Below, one piece after another: positions 55,701-63,900 of a stretch of 64,000 nucleotides of DNA. The DNA is taken from contig NZ_OXCQ01000008.1 in NCBI RefSeq assembly GCF_900411395.1, positions 1-64,000 on the forward strand, in the 5' to 3' direction. Source of the stretch: Streptococcus sp. 596553. GTDB taxonomy: Bacteria > Bacillota > Bacilli > Lactobacillales > Streptococcaceae. Position 1 is the stretch's first letter. Each line of letters starts with the position of its first letter. The position numbers and the translations under genes are program-made. The notes beneath the pieces are model-generated. The model saw only the letters and a program-made list of their open reading frames with translations. It was not told the origin of the DNA and searched no databases.

Positions 55701-56952
55701 TGTAACGGTAGGAGACGATGGCACAGCAACAGTGACAGATCCAACAACAGGCATCAGTCATACAATTCCAGGAACAGACTTAGTGAACCAAGACTTCACC
55801 CCAGTGAAACCAACTGAAAAAGTTCCAGTGAAAGACAAATCCCACTTAACTCAAGAAGAGAAAAAACAAGTGGCAGATAAAGTCAAAGCTAAGAACCCAG
55901 GTAAAGAAGTAACGGTAGGAGATGACGGCACCGCGACAGTGACAGATCCAACAACAGGCATCAGTCACACAATTCCAGGAACAGACCTAGTGAACCAAGA
56001 CTTCACCCCAGTGAAACCAACCGAAAAAGTTCCAGTGAAAGACAAATCCCACTTAACTCCAGAAGAGAAAAAACAAGTGGCAGACAAAGTCAAAGCGAAG
56101 AACCCAGGTAAGGAAGTAACGGTAGGAGCCGACGGAACAGCGACGGTGACAGATCCGACAACAGGAATTAGTCATACAATTCCAGGAACAGAGCTAGTGA
56201 ACCAAGATTTTGCACCAGTGAAGCCAACCGAAAAAGTTCCAGTTAAAGATCCAAGTAACTTAACAAAAGAAGAACAAGATAAAGTTAAGAAAGCGGTAGA
56301 AAAAGCAAATCCAGGAAAAGATGTAACAGTCGATTCTAAAGGGAATGCAACCGTTAAGGATCCACGGACGAAAATTTCTCATGAAATACCAAATAAAGAT
56401 TTGGTCATGGTTACTGGAAAAGGAGATTCAACAAAACTAGACCTTCCATCACTTATCATCACTAAATGGACTGATGAAGACGGAAATGATTTGAAACCTG
56501 CGGATGCTAAGGCTCCAACGGTATTAGGTGAAGCGAATGAAGCATTTGAACATGGTGAAATTGAAGGTTATGTATTTGTAAGAACAGAAACTGAAGGTGA
56601 TGTTGTAACTCACATCTTCAGAAAAGTGAGTCCAGTTAGACCAACAGGTGACGGTCAACAAAGACCAGCTACGCCATCTGCCGATACAAATCGTAGACCA
56701 GATACTGCTACCCCTGATGAGGTGCCAGCTGCTCAACCGGCTGAACAACCAAGTCAAACAGTTGAAGTACCTGCTCAATTGCCGAATGAAGTGTCAGAAA
56801 CGAATCCATCAGTTTCTCAACCGCAAGCAGTATTGCCAAATACTGGTACACAAGAAAACCGTGCTAACGGTGCATTAGGACTTCTCTCTCTTCTTGGTGC
56901 ATTTGGTTTGCTATTTGCCAAAAAGAAAAAAGACGATGAAGAGGAAGCTTAA
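46765..56952 (+). CDS. Giant LPNTG-anchored multi-repeat adhesin
   Basis: 3395 residues. The signal peptide is of YSIRK type (YRYSIRKYHFGAASVAVAAL) with cleavage near VQAQA. An acidic, Pro/Glu/Ser-rich region and a helical FIVAR-like segment (about 153-213) follow. Residues about 365-650 form a non-repetitive, aromatic-rich region that may be the binding head. Then come many Ig-like beta domains (PTVTANKDGSVTVTPNGN type), two identical 90-residue repeats (2593-2772) and 69-residue repeats from about 2941. LPNTG (3357-3361), a hydrophobic stretch and KKKKDDEEEA end the protein. Sortase A should attach it to the wall. The ligand is unknown. A terminator follows. Confidence 0.9.
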   Translation: MRKSYRDDNGEKIYRYSIRKYHFGAASVAVAALMFFANGVQAQAPAVSPVTASDVVAGPSGNSDGDPQDSDEESPEKMAVVEQPVELKSAGESSAPEAKTEEGSQEESEAEVKSLQPEIKIDENAEAPQVTKEKDQEGSAPVADTSAAKSTQSTLEALLANLTLDSMKALHTEVEEGLAKAKAVLENPKSTQAQVDEQVKLMEDLTRRVKEALSPQVSTPPVLEKAGLTNTTLAAPEGTVLTPKEAVTKVLEKNPVASTNGEVRTPSTKLSKSEVSDNQNKEKLKAISKDLSAYLIQANEITRPETKKLLEGVEEIVKSIEASVLQPQLTPAEIEELLKKGKQAEKKLALALTREKSGKRDLRNSKPMKSGSDFRANPTGLNTKRAYIVQNGDGSDLPAETYLYAMRRGTQDKLYSHDDEKPVEEALKEAKITVKKDPKVDGDYIWTVTFNTHNHNHQHALYWFTLPKGHTMGETLGVTRQKTGSRTLGGFNLDTGWRNKIKEHLEATEADYGDATKHHFTDAFNSVTDVTDSNFIIGSTDRVQTTPDDSRSSNAYYYLGPAFHKGRRTADWSTAISDGVKDKAKRNLDGLKENTDQLYYLKHDGSGIVTISYKTHTDNKYAPLYYAAGMRSYEYSSGLQYFMARGLQEKPNAPTVTPNSEGAVTVTPYADSAQNKNVDKVELFYTNNGAKKTVTLIRNPQDGTWSSSGDGADGIQINGNSFSLKAGTASVGTDVIAKSYFGNSDASNESRQTIRQRTATPTVTANKDGSVTVTPNGNANSLTVKYIEESNSQKTEITANKQGSRWTVTGGTNVTINQSSGTITIPANSVEDGSTVEAQAKAANEFMSEKVTVKAKAQDRTPPTIRVRKNGTNTWLTPDSTGKVVVVATPERNNVELDVDIKDEANGSGYEFSSNGTNPTATRTVENSADYNENSTTYSVYGKATDATAKLTVGLKSGKTTTDFSGITMKLNAKDKAGNATNATNKKEVTVKIVSAKPTYPPRVKVLNPTNIKDKEKDTILTAIKEANKTNEANPTFTKGTDGITATYTDGTTYKVPYSEIVTYNYRATKKTINVGENPNWGSPKQYFTYEDGGAIGDDKTFLWKDSSTPMTAPNTPDLTVGTNKRVEVLAPNPEGETPKTLTLTYDVVDTKPPKVKINGTELGENVDQNPRFVIYRGAEFNPTFEVEDNSGKTTYLKASGIPSGVWFNKQGGSDVEKTDLTNNNNQYTLTSNNIVDNNNTLGEHTASVTVKDASRNTKTYQFKYIIVDIEAKNTPDTVPLNTKLVDPTDTGHAKDSHHYVKVSDGNAQKPDGDDNYYTSGMTFTWSKDNAAVTNKTLLSTPGVVEYTAVVTFPNNGAKYSKTVDGKNVTVYPPKKDTVSVTFRVKPTAPTVNPDNNGDVRVGHTNETNVSRMEVTYTPADKNRLEDNGNVTKTAQDRTTVIATKGSNNQWSITSGAKEGISVNATTGEITLKDQVVKDKTKIQAKVVAQEVPSDENGNSDSKDGDRTNPTIGLGNTLVGVRKEFNLSLDLSDKGVGIDDSNIKATLPAGASGLRYDATTKSITGTLSSAAKHEVKVTVLDKNGNKAEKTISIAAVKPKAIYAIKDGTIANVDTPSHFVEVPAGVTNPSVAWKNGKPTTTAAGTTNKAVTVSATGYTSTEVDVPVKVYDRVTLKKAMHVNALGTLANGKNAIDYVNGVGQGVTVKWKDDQVPDVSKANSNLKGYIEVSYATDDPTQPIKDTLEVKLPTYSATLTHPSYETTVGTPFGNFDARRGGYYTDDYPIQGENSPVKAFWSSKNYYEAGRDKAATTIGRVEDTIGVFFPNEAGKPDYEDKRRQLLPIIFDVKPKAPTLTANQFQGKAGTKPEITVSNLPTDDQLTTGATVKVQLKDSNGNVVAEKTVTERTGSTTFAEADYKQPVTLGQQLTANVVVSGMYKKTVKTDSGTEKVDTKYDLVSNNSNGEQVTPQKPTFDTATVTSTSRTLSGTLGGFNAPNKVVKVHLNDEKNTVLSSENNGGVIINNDGTWTATLPTTVKLRQSVAKNGETTTPPAITVENTVTGGTVSTTSDEKEVTMGAYSVSPTIAGSKHIDITVPHDAKRVELRFHNSQETGDKPNSITLVRGADGTWHTDATRADNTTVTDASGYVGRISSSASKTNPAESIITIPLNEESNGKKLHIREEAANGDNTATYGKGLGLRVEYQPEAGQDPTATGNWKVASVTNTAPTIKVKGDTGKDATHRKVYVSGTRLTADLLKDLVTVTDAEDGRATESEKPYGTGNVKVVSELPTATGATPAGLYEVTLAAVDSQGKEGSQVKVYVAVKEASPSAPAVGQWQNGNVKVTPNSTNSGDKITIPLKSGSVVVTKDAQNGWQVTGQPNGVSVHDGSIEIPRNLVNTTITVTASKGEGDVEAVSDEGAHTLTAHEVTKADIIKKPTDHLTGTDLYSATGVTGVIENGVTKTYQKAGIKSVTFDGQLPELEADKEKQVPVVITYNDGSKEKTTVTLKVAPAAPNVTVNKQDGTTGDVTLTIKRHDDTKYSDGSVVTVPGINETFKVKDGTITIKNDQLKDTVQTGKVTVTEDTKLPAETDGDKVIPAKLKDATTAVVTGTQDPATGNVTYHINKEGNTPYANGTKVTIAGVPGDYTVTDGTITVDNSKLPTDKDDAATVTVTEDGHKPATTTTKVPAKLKDATTAVVTGTQDPATGNVTYHINKEGNTPYANGTKVTIAGVPGDYTVTDGTITVDNSKLPTDKDDAATVTVTEDGHKPATTTTKVPAKLVPSATPTFTVGTQDKLDGHVDVTVTGVSDGAKVKLPGVNGEKEVKDGKVTLTNDDLPEKSTKGKGSAQEDGKLPTEGTSEITIPGKLTSAKGAPAIEFRVKLPLPLVVPDPEHLTPTEITELVKRVKEANPDKEVKVDDMGNVTVTDKNTGESALLPVEDLTVKDFTPVKPTDKVPVKDKSHLTPEEKKQVADKVKDKNPGKDVTVGDDGTATVTDPTTGISHTIPGTDLVNQDFTPVKPTEKVPVKDKSHLTQEEKKQVADKVKAKNPGKEVTVGDDGTATVTDPTTGISHTIPGTDLVNQDFTPVKPTEKVPVKDKSHLTPEEKKQVADKVKAKNPGKEVTVGADGTATVTDPTTGISHTIPGTELVNQDFAPVKPTEKVPVKDPSNLTKEEQDKVKKAVEKANPGKDVTVDSKGNATVKDPRTKISHEIPNKDLVMVTGKGDSTKLDLPSLIITKWTDEDGNDLKPADAKAPTVLGEANEAFEHGEIEGYVFVRTETEGDVVTHIFRKVSPVRPTGDGQQRPATPSADTNRRPDTATPDEVPAAQPAEQPSQTVEVPAQLPNEVSETNPSVSQPQAVLPNTGTQENRANGALGLLSLLGAFGLLFAKKKKDDEEEA
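54541..55080 (+). repeat. Two perfect 270-bp tandem repeats in the adhesin
   Basis: 54541-54810 and 54811-55080 appear identical base for base (90 codons each). The lack of divergence indicates a recent duplication, and the copy number can be expected to vary. Confidence 0.9.
55585..56412 (+). repeat. 207-bp tandem repeats in the adhesin stalk
   Basis: Period 207 bases (69 codons) starting at 55585, 55792 and 55999, with a diverged fourth from 56206. The units carry VPVKDKSHLTPEEKKQVADK and GTATVTDPTTGISHTIPGT. A diverged unit also precedes 55585. Confidence 0.9.
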
Positions 56953-57010
56953 ATAGAGGATCTCATCTGATCCTTAGTAGCTTTCCCTGCATAAAGTCTT
57001 TGTAAATCAA

Positions 57011-57057
57011 AAAGAACTAGAAAAATCACTCATTTGTGAAAATTCTAGTTCTTTTTT
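57011..57057 (+). terminator. Terminator after the adhesin
   Basis: AAGAACTAGAA and TTCTAGTTCTT pair, followed by TTTTT. Confidence 0.9.
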
Positions 57058-57119
57058 CGTATTTCATAAACATTTCATATTTGGGTTTTATAATAGTCTT
57101 ACAAATATGGAGGTGACAA

Positions 57120-58397
57120 ATGAATCCAATCCAAAGAACTTGGGCTTATGTCAGTAGAAAACGACTGAGAAGTTTTATTTTATTTCTGATTTTATTGGTC
57201 CTATTGGCCGGAATTTCAGCCTGTTTGACTCTGATGAAGTCCAACAAAACAGTGGAAACCAATCTTTACAAATCACTCAATACCTCTTTTTCTATTAAGA
57301 AGATAGAAAACGGACAGACCTTTAAGTTGTCGGACTTATCATCCGTGAGCCAGATTAAGGGACTGGAAAATGTCTCTCCTGAACTCGAAACGATTGCAAA
57401 ACTAAAAGACAAGGAAGCAGTGAGTGGTGAGCAGAGCGTAGAGCGTGATGATTTGTCAGCTGCGGACAAGAACTTGGTTAGTTTAACGGCTCTTGAGGAT
57501 TCATCCAAAGATGTCACCTTTACCAGCTCGGCTTTCAATCTAAAAGAAGGGCGACACCTTCAAAAAGGGGATTCCAAGAAAATCCTGATCCACGAAGAGT
57601 TGGCTAAGAAGAACGGTCTTTCCCTTCATGACAAGATTAGCTTGGATGCTGGTCAGTCCGAATCTGGCAAAGGGCAAACAGCAGAGTTTGAGATTGTCGG
57701 CATCTTTTCTGGTAAGAAACAGGAGAAATTCACAGGCTTGTCTTCTGACTTCAGTGAAAATCAAGTCTTTACAGACTATGAAAGTAGCAAAACCCTTTTG
57801 GGCAATGGTGAACCGCAAGTTAGTGCAGCACGCTTCTATGTAGAAAATCCTAAGGAGATGGACGGACTCATGAAGCAGGTGGAAAACTTGTCCTTGGAAA
57901 ATCAAGGCTATCAAGTCGAAAAGGAAAACAAGGCCTTTGAACAAATCAAAGACTCAGTTGCAACCTTCCAAACCTTTCTGACCATCTTCCTTTATGGGAT
58001 GTTGATAGCTGGAGCAGGGGCCTTAATTCTTGTTTTGTCTCTCTGGTTGAGAGAAAGGGTCTACGAAGTGGGAATTTTACTGGCACTTGGAAAGGGCAAG
58101 AGCTCGATCTTCCTACAGTTCTGTTTAGAGGTAGTTTTGGTATCTCTCGGTGCTTTGCTTCCAGCATTTGTTGCAGGAAACGCAATCACAACTTACCTAC
58201 TGCAAACACTACTAGCCAGTGGAGACCAGGCAGCCCTACAAGACACGCTAGCTAAAGCAAGCAGTTTATCAACCAGCATCTTATCTTTTGCAGAATCCTA
58301 TGTTTTTCTAGTTCTGCTTAGTTGCTTGTCTGTAGCTCTTTGTTTCCTATTCTTATTTAGAAAATCGCCTAAGAAAATTTTATCATCTATTAGTTAA
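57120..58397 (+). CDS. vex1: Vex1, FtsX-like ABC exporter permease
   Basis: 425 residues with GGAGGTG before the ATG. TATAAT at 57089-57094 is a possible -10. The N-terminal membrane segment (about 20-40) is followed by a large extracellular domain (about 45-280). Three more membrane segments follow (about 285-315, 335-365 and 395-415, VGILLALGKGKSSIF-type loop), the FtsX/MacB layout. Length and order match pneumococcal Vex1 of the Vex1-2-3 exporter, which was linked to export of the Pep27 peptide. The substrate here is unknown. Confidence 0.88.
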   Translation: MNPIQRTWAYVSRKRLRSFILFLILLVLLAGISACLTLMKSNKTVETNLYKSLNTSFSIKKIENGQTFKLSDLSSVSQIKGLENVSPELETIAKLKDKEAVSGEQSVERDDLSAADKNLVSLTALEDSSKDVTFTSSAFNLKEGRHLQKGDSKKILIHEELAKKNGLSLHDKISLDAGQSESGKGQTAEFEIVGIFSGKKQEKFTGLSSDFSENQVFTDYESSKTLLGNGEPQVSAARFYVENPKEMDGLMKQVENLSLENQGYQVEKENKAFEQIKDSVATFQTFLTIFLYGMLIAGAGALILVLSLWLRERVYEVGILLALGKGKSSIFLQFCLEVVLVSLGALLPAFVAGNAITTYLLQTLLASGDQAALQDTLAKASSLSTSILSFAESYVFLVLLSCLSVALCFLFLFRKSPKKILSSIS

Positions 58398-58502
58398 TAC
58401 TCTTCGAAAATCAAATTTAAACCGTGTCAGCTTCGCCTTGCCGTACTCAAGTACAGCCTGCGGCTAGCTTCCTAGTTTAATCTTTGATTTTCATTGAGTA
58501 TA
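58397..58502 (-). repeat. BOX element (A-C type) between vex1 and vex2
   Basis: ATACTCTTCGAAAATC to TTTTCATTGAGTATA. It begins at the last base of the vex1 stop and ends 13 bases before vex2, so it is transcribed within the operon. Confidence 0.9.
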
Positions 58503-58515
58503 AGAAGGAGAAATC

Positions 58516-59163
58516 ATGACTTTATTACAATTACAAGATCTTACCTACCGTTATAAGAATACTGCCGAGGCAGTTTTATATCAGATCAATTATCATTTTG
58601 AACCCGGGAAATTTTACAGTATTATTGGGGAATCAGGAGCAGGGAAATCCACTCTCTTGTCCCTCCTTGCCGGTCTTGACAGTCCTGTTGAAGGTTCGAT
58701 TCTTTTTCAGGGAGAGGATATTCGTAAGAAGGGCTATTCTTACCATCGCATGCACCATATTTCCTTGGTTTTTCAAAATTATAACTTGATAGATTATCTT
58801 TCTCCACTGGAAAATATCCGCTTGGTTAACAAAAAGGCAAGCAAGGATACACTGCTTGAGCTTGGTTTGGATGAAAGTCAGATCAAGCGGAATGTTCTCC
58901 AGTTATCAGGTGGTCAACAGCAACGTGTTGCCATTGCTCGTAGTTTGGTCTCAGAAGCTCCAGTCATTCTTGCTGATGAACCAACGGGAAATCTGGACCC
59001 TAAAACTGCTGGAGATATTGTTGAACTGCTCAAATCACTTGCCCAGAAAACAGGTAAATGTGTCATCGTCGTCACCCACAGCAAAGAAGTGGCACAAGCG
59101 TCAGATATTACACTTGAGTTGAAAGATAAGAAACTGACTGAAACTCGCAATACTAGTAAATAA
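58516..59163 (+). CDS. vex2: Vex2, ABC transporter ATPase
   Basis: 215 residues, AAGGAG before the ATG. Walker A is GESGAGKSTLL (about residues 37-47). The Q-loop is in LVFQNYNLIDYLSP. The signature is LSGGQQQRVAIARSLV. Walker B is PVILADEPTGNLDP, and the H-loop is VVTHSKEVA. This is a MacB/LolD-type ATPase that powers the Vex1/Vex3 membrane pair. The BOX lies directly upstream. Confidence 0.93.
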   Translation: MTLLQLQDLTYRYKNTAEAVLYQINYHFEPGKFYSIIGESGAGKSTLLSLLAGLDSPVEGSILFQGEDIRKKGYSYHRMHHISLVFQNYNLIDYLSPLENIRLVNKKASKDTLLELGLDESQIKRNVLQLSGGQQQRVAIARSLVSEAPVILADEPTGNLDPKTAGDIVELLKSLAQKTGKCVIVVTHSKEVAQASDITLELKDKKLTETRNTSK

Positions 59164-59213
59164 TTTGAGCTTATTTTGATAGAATGATTAAATCAAATCT
59201 AGAAAGGGAACCT

Positions 59214-60593
59214 ATGTTACACAACGCATTTGCCTATGTCACAAGGAAGTTTTTCAAATCGATTGTCATCTTCCTGATTATTCTCCTCATGGCGAGCTTG
59301 AGTTTGGTCGGCTTGTCGATCAAGGGAGCTACTGCCAAGGCTTCTCAGGAGACCTTTAAAAATATCACCAATAGCTTCTCCATGCAAATCAATCGTCGCG
59401 TCAATCAAGGAACGCCACGTGGTGCTGGGAATATCAAGGGTGAAGACATCAAAAAAATCACCGAAAATAAGGCTATTGAGTCTTATGTGAAACGCATCAA
59501 CGCTATCGGAGATTTGACTGGCTATGAACTCATCGAAACGCCAGAAACCAAGAAAAATCTGACACCTGACCGTGCCAAACATTTTGGAAGTAGCTTGATG
59601 ATCACTGGTGTCAATGACTCTTCTAAAGAAGATAAGTTTGTCTCTGGTTCTTATAAGTTGGTCGAAGGTGAGCATCTAAAAAACGACGACAAGGACAAGA
59701 TTCTTCTGCACAAGGACTTGGCAGCCAAACACGGCTGGAAAGTAGGGGATAAGGTCAAGTTGGACTCTAATGTCTATGATGCTGACAATGAAAAAGGTGC
59801 CAAGGAAACAGTCGAAGTGACAATCAAGGGACTCTTTGATGGTTATAATAAGTCAGCAGTAACTTACTCACAAGAGCTTTACGAAAATACAGCTATCACA
59901 GACATTCACACTGCTGCAAAACTTTATGGATACACAGAAGACACAGCTATTTATGGGGACGCAACCTTCTTTGTAACAGCGGACAAGAACTTGGATGATG
60001 TTATGAAAGAGTTGAATGGCATAAGTGGTATCAACTGGAAGAGCTATACACTGGTGAAGAGCTCGTCTAACTATCCAGCCCTTGAGCAATCTATCTCTGG
60101 TATGTACAAGATGGCCAACCTCCTCTTCTGGGGTAGCTTGAGTTTCTCAGTTCTTCTCCTTGCCCTCTTGCTCAGCCTTTGGATCAATGCCCGTCGCAAG
60201 GAAGTGGGAATTCTCCTCTCTATCGGTCTCAAGCAGGCAAGTATCTTGGGGCAATTCATCACTGAATCCATCTTGATTGCTATTCCTGCTCTTGTTTCTG
60301 CTTACTTCTTAGCTAATTACACTGCCCGTGCAATTGGAAACACTGTCCTTGCCAACGTGACTTCAGGTGTTGCCAAACAGGCTAGCAAGGCGGCTCAAGC
60401 CTCTAATCTTGGTGGTGGTGCAGAAGTAGATGGCTTTAACAAGACCTTGTCAAGCCTAGATATTTCCATTCAGACATCAGACTTTATCATCGTCTTTGTC
60501 CTTGCTTTAGTTCTAGTGGTTCTCGTTATGGCGCTTGCTTCAAGCAATCTCCTTAGAAAACAACCAAAAGAGCTCTTGCTGGATGGTGAATAA
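59214..60593 (+). CDS. vex3: Vex3, FtsX-like ABC exporter permease
   Basis: I start at ATG 59214 (459 residues), after GAAAGGG. An upstream in-frame ATG at 59184 lacks a site. The layout is as in Vex1: one N-terminal membrane helix (FKSIVIFLIILLMASLSLVG), an extracellular domain to about residue 290, then three helices with the NARRKEVGILLSIGLKQASI loop. The length agrees with pneumococcal Vex3. In pneumococcus pep27 and vncRS follow, but here an unrelated surface-protein gene comes next. Confidence 0.9.
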   Translation: MLHNAFAYVTRKFFKSIVIFLIILLMASLSLVGLSIKGATAKASQETFKNITNSFSMQINRRVNQGTPRGAGNIKGEDIKKITENKAIESYVKRINAIGDLTGYELIETPETKKNLTPDRAKHFGSSLMITGVNDSSKEDKFVSGSYKLVEGEHLKNDDKDKILLHKDLAAKHGWKVGDKVKLDSNVYDADNEKGAKETVEVTIKGLFDGYNKSAVTYSQELYENTAITDIHTAAKLYGYTEDTAIYGDATFFVTADKNLDDVMKELNGISGINWKSYTLVKSSSNYPALEQSISGMYKMANLLFWGSLSFSVLLLALLLSLWINARRKEVGILLSIGLKQASILGQFITESILIAIPALVSAYFLANYTARAIGNTVLANVTSGVAKQASKAAQASNLGGGAEVDGFNKTLSSLDISIQTSDFIIVFVLALVLVVLVMALASSNLLRKQPKELLLDGE

Positions 60594-60655
60594 TACTGAT
60601 GCTAGACTGAAAAATGAGGCTAGCAACTGAAAGTTTTAAAATGATAAATAAATCC

Positions 60656-60690
60656 GAAAGCAGTGGTGAAAATCATTGCTTTCAGTTGCT
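60656..60690 (+). terminator. Possible terminator after vex3
   Basis: GAAAGCA and TGCTTTC pair around a 14-base loop, followed by AGTTGCTTTCTTT. The T run is interrupted. Confidence 0.6.
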
Positions 60691-60694
60691 TTCT

Positions 60695-60724
60695 TTGTAC
60701 TTTAGTACTTAAATATGATATACT
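60695..60724 (+). promoter_or_regulatory. Promoter for the surface-protein gene
   Basis: TTGTAC, 18-base spacer and TATACT with the extended TGa. It leaves a leader of about 185 bases with hairpins, e.g. GTAGACC/GGTCTAC (60858-60878), before ATG 60916. Confidence 0.75.
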
Positions 60725-60730
60725 AAGGTT

Positions 60731-60820
60731 ATGGAATTTATTAGAAAGGAGTTTCGCAACTTATATATGGAATTGTGCATAAAAATCTATAGAAATCTTA
60801 TCTTGAAAATAGATAGATAA
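60731..60820 (+). CDS. Possible 29-residue peptide after vex3
   Basis: ATG 60731 lies seven bases after the -10 box, so any transcript would have almost no leader and no ribosome site. The peptide begins MEFIRKEFRNLYM and is basic. RKEFRN resembles the start of Pep27 as I remember it (RKEFHN), and the place matches (between vex3 and the next gene). The rest does not resemble Pep27. It may be chance. Confidence 0.25.
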   Translation: MEFIRKEFRNLYMELCIKIYRNLILKIDR

Positions 60821-60915
60821 ATCTGTAGAAGCCTATCCATATCGCAAACATAGGCTAGTAGACCTAGGCAGGGTCTACCTTGGAAAATATAGAATAGTGA
60901 GGAAAAATAAACATT

Positions 60916-63900
60916 ATGAGACAAACAAATGTTAGAGGAAGCTTGTCCCTCCGTGGCTTTAGAAAATTGAGAACTGGTGCAATTGTTGCGACAGGTGTCA
61001 TTTTGCTAGGTCTGGGCTTTTTAGCTCCAACTGTGTCAGCAAGTGAACAAGATGGTGTCTGGGTAGCCAGAACAGTTGAGGAAGTGAAAGCTGATCTTCA
61101 AAAAGAAGGTGATTTATTTAAGTATGTCATTAAGTGGGGAGATACATTAAGTGTTATCAGCGAAGCAAGTAATATCCCTGTAGATGTACTCCAAGAAATG
61201 AATCAAGCTTCAGGCAAGAATTTATTCTTACCACACAATGAATTGTACTTTACTGAAGCTGAAACGGTTTCAGATACAGTCACAAAACACAAGATTGTCA
61301 TCAAAGAAAGTGGTGCCAGTGGCGAAGTTCGCACTTACGAAGTCTTGCTCAAGAAAGATCAGGAAACAAAAGCTGTTACCTTTGAATTAACAGATGTCAC
61401 TGAGAAAGTTGAAAAAATGACTGTGAACTATAGCCCAGTCTATCAGCCTGTATCAGCACCAGTAGTGGAAAGAGCGGAAGAATCGGGTGAAAAGCCTGCC
61501 TCAGAAGCACCAGCAGAGACAAGCCCAGAAGTTAAAGAAGAAACAGAAGCTCCAGCAGAATCAACTGAAGCAAAAGCAACAGAACCAGAGGTGGTAACAC
61601 CAGCGCCGAAAGAAGAGAAGCCAGCGACTCCAGCGACAAAAGTGGAAGAGCCAACAGAATCATCTGAACCAAAAGGAACAGAAGCAGAGCCAGAGGTAGC
61701 TAAACCAGCTGAACCAAATGCAGAAACTCCAACGCCGAAAGTAGAAGAGCCAACTACTCCAACACCTAAAGAAGATGCAACTGAAGGAAAAATAGAAGCA
61801 CCGAAAGTTGAACAACCAGAGGCGTCAGCTGAACCAACAGAACCAGCGCCAGTGGTAGAGGAAGGCACTTCAGGAGAACAAGATCAACCAGCAGAAGAAA
61901 CCCCAGCACCATCAAAACCAGAAACACCATCTTCAACAGAAGAAGTAGCAAAGGAAGCTGAAGGAACAGAGCCAGAGGCAGCGAAACCAACTGAATCAAA
62001 AGCAACCGAGCCAGAGGTAGCGAAACCAGCTGAATCAAACGCAGAAGCTGCAACAGAATCAACAGAAGCTTCAGAAACTTCAGCAGAAACAACACCTAAA
62101 GAAAATGAAACAGAAGGAACTACACCAGGTGCAACAGCAGAAGCAGGGGAAACAACAGGAGAAGAAGGAAAAGAACCTGAGAAAACGTCAGAAACGGCAA
62201 ATACTCCATCAACAGGTGTTACAGCTAGTGCTAATTCAGATGAATCAGGAAATACAACTGAAGAAAAAGCAGAAATGCCGAAAGTTGAAGAGCCAGCGCC
62301 AGCGGTAGAGGGTACAACTGCAGGAGAACAAGGTCAACCAGTAGAAGAAAACCCAGCACCAAAAGAATCAGGAGAAGAAGGTAAAGCGGAGGATTCAGTT
62401 TCTTCAACTGAATCTTCATCAACTGCCTCTGAAGGTGAGTCAACAGTTACACAACCATCTGTAGAATCAGGAACAGATTCTACATCGGAAGCTGAAGGAA
62501 AAACATCTGAGGAAGCAGGAACACAAGCTCCAGCAGAATCAGCTACAGCACCAAAAGAAACAGATTCAACTTCAGAAAAAGAAGTTGAAGAATCAGGAGT
62601 AACAGGAAAAGAAGCGAAAGAAACTGAAGAAAAACCAGCTCCAAAAGAAGATTCAACATCAGTAGATGAAAGTAACGCCGAAACATCAAATAATCCAACA
62701 ACAGGCGCTACAACTAGTGCTGATTCAGGTGAATCAACTCCTTCAACATTGACCTCTGATAAAACAAAACCAGAAGAGGTAGCAAATGAATCTGAAGGAA
62801 AAGAGTCGGCAGAATCAGGAACATCTGCAACTACGGAAACAGCAACACCAGCGCCAGCAGCAGACTCTACAAATGAGGTGACTAATGAAGGTGAATCAGA
62901 AAATCCCGTAGCAGAAGAAACACCAGTTACAGAAGAACAACCGTCTACAGACAATACGGCTTCATCAAGTGCAACAAGTAATTCAGCTGACTCAAGTTCA
63001 TCAACTGAATCAACAGCTCCAGAATCAACGACTGCTACAACGGGAAATACTTCAAATTCATCAACAGACGTTACAACTGATGGCAACTCAAACGATTCAA
63101 CTTCTAATGAAGAAAAACCTCAAGGCGATGAACCAGCTGTGGAACATCAGGGTTCAGAGAAGTCTTTAGAAGAAGATACCAAAGATAGTAATAAAGCTGC
63201 GATTGATGACGATAGGAAAACAAAAGACGCAGAGATCAATAAGAGTACTTTAAATGAGGATAAGAAAAAAGAAGCACTTGAAAAAGTGAAGCAACTCACT
63301 GAAGAGTACCATAATAAACTCAAAAGCGAGCAAGATACAGATAAACAAGCTGATCTGATAGATGAATATCGAGATAAACTACGTGAAATTGAGACTCCAG
63401 GTGTAGAACATGATGGACCTGATTTCAAGAAACCAATCGAAAGTCATGCTGGTGGAACAACTATAGATGAAAATAGTACAGTAGCAAACAGCGCACTAAC
63501 TTCTAGCAATCCATCTTCTCAGCCGTCCTCATCTGAAGACTCACCACAAGCAAAACCTGCGGCAACGTCGGACAGTTCTACAACTGGTGACTCAGGCTTC
63601 CGAAGTGCAGGAACTTACCAACCTCGAGTAACTCGTCGTCGTAGAAGTATTGAGGAACCTCAAAACACAGTCTCTATTTATTATAATTTTGATGGTATGA
63701 AAGATATTCCAGGCTTCTTTGGTGATCCTGGTGAAAAAAATACCGTTACGATTCCTGCTGGAACGAGTGAAGCACAGGCAAAAGAATTAGTAAAAGAAAA
63801 AATTCAAGCTAAAGTTCAAGAATTAAATAAACGTGGATATACAGTAAAAGAAGAAATAGTATTTGAGCAAGATACTGATGTGAAAAACTTTAATTACGTA

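Noticed and set aside
54541..56412. CRISPR array
   Set aside because: The repeats are contiguous, in frame and encode protein domains. There are no unique spacers between short repeats.
61443..63086. Minus-strand open frames opposite the last surface protein
   Set aside because: They arise from the GAA/CCA-rich low-complexity stalk. The products are Ser/Val/Gly repeats without starts or family features.
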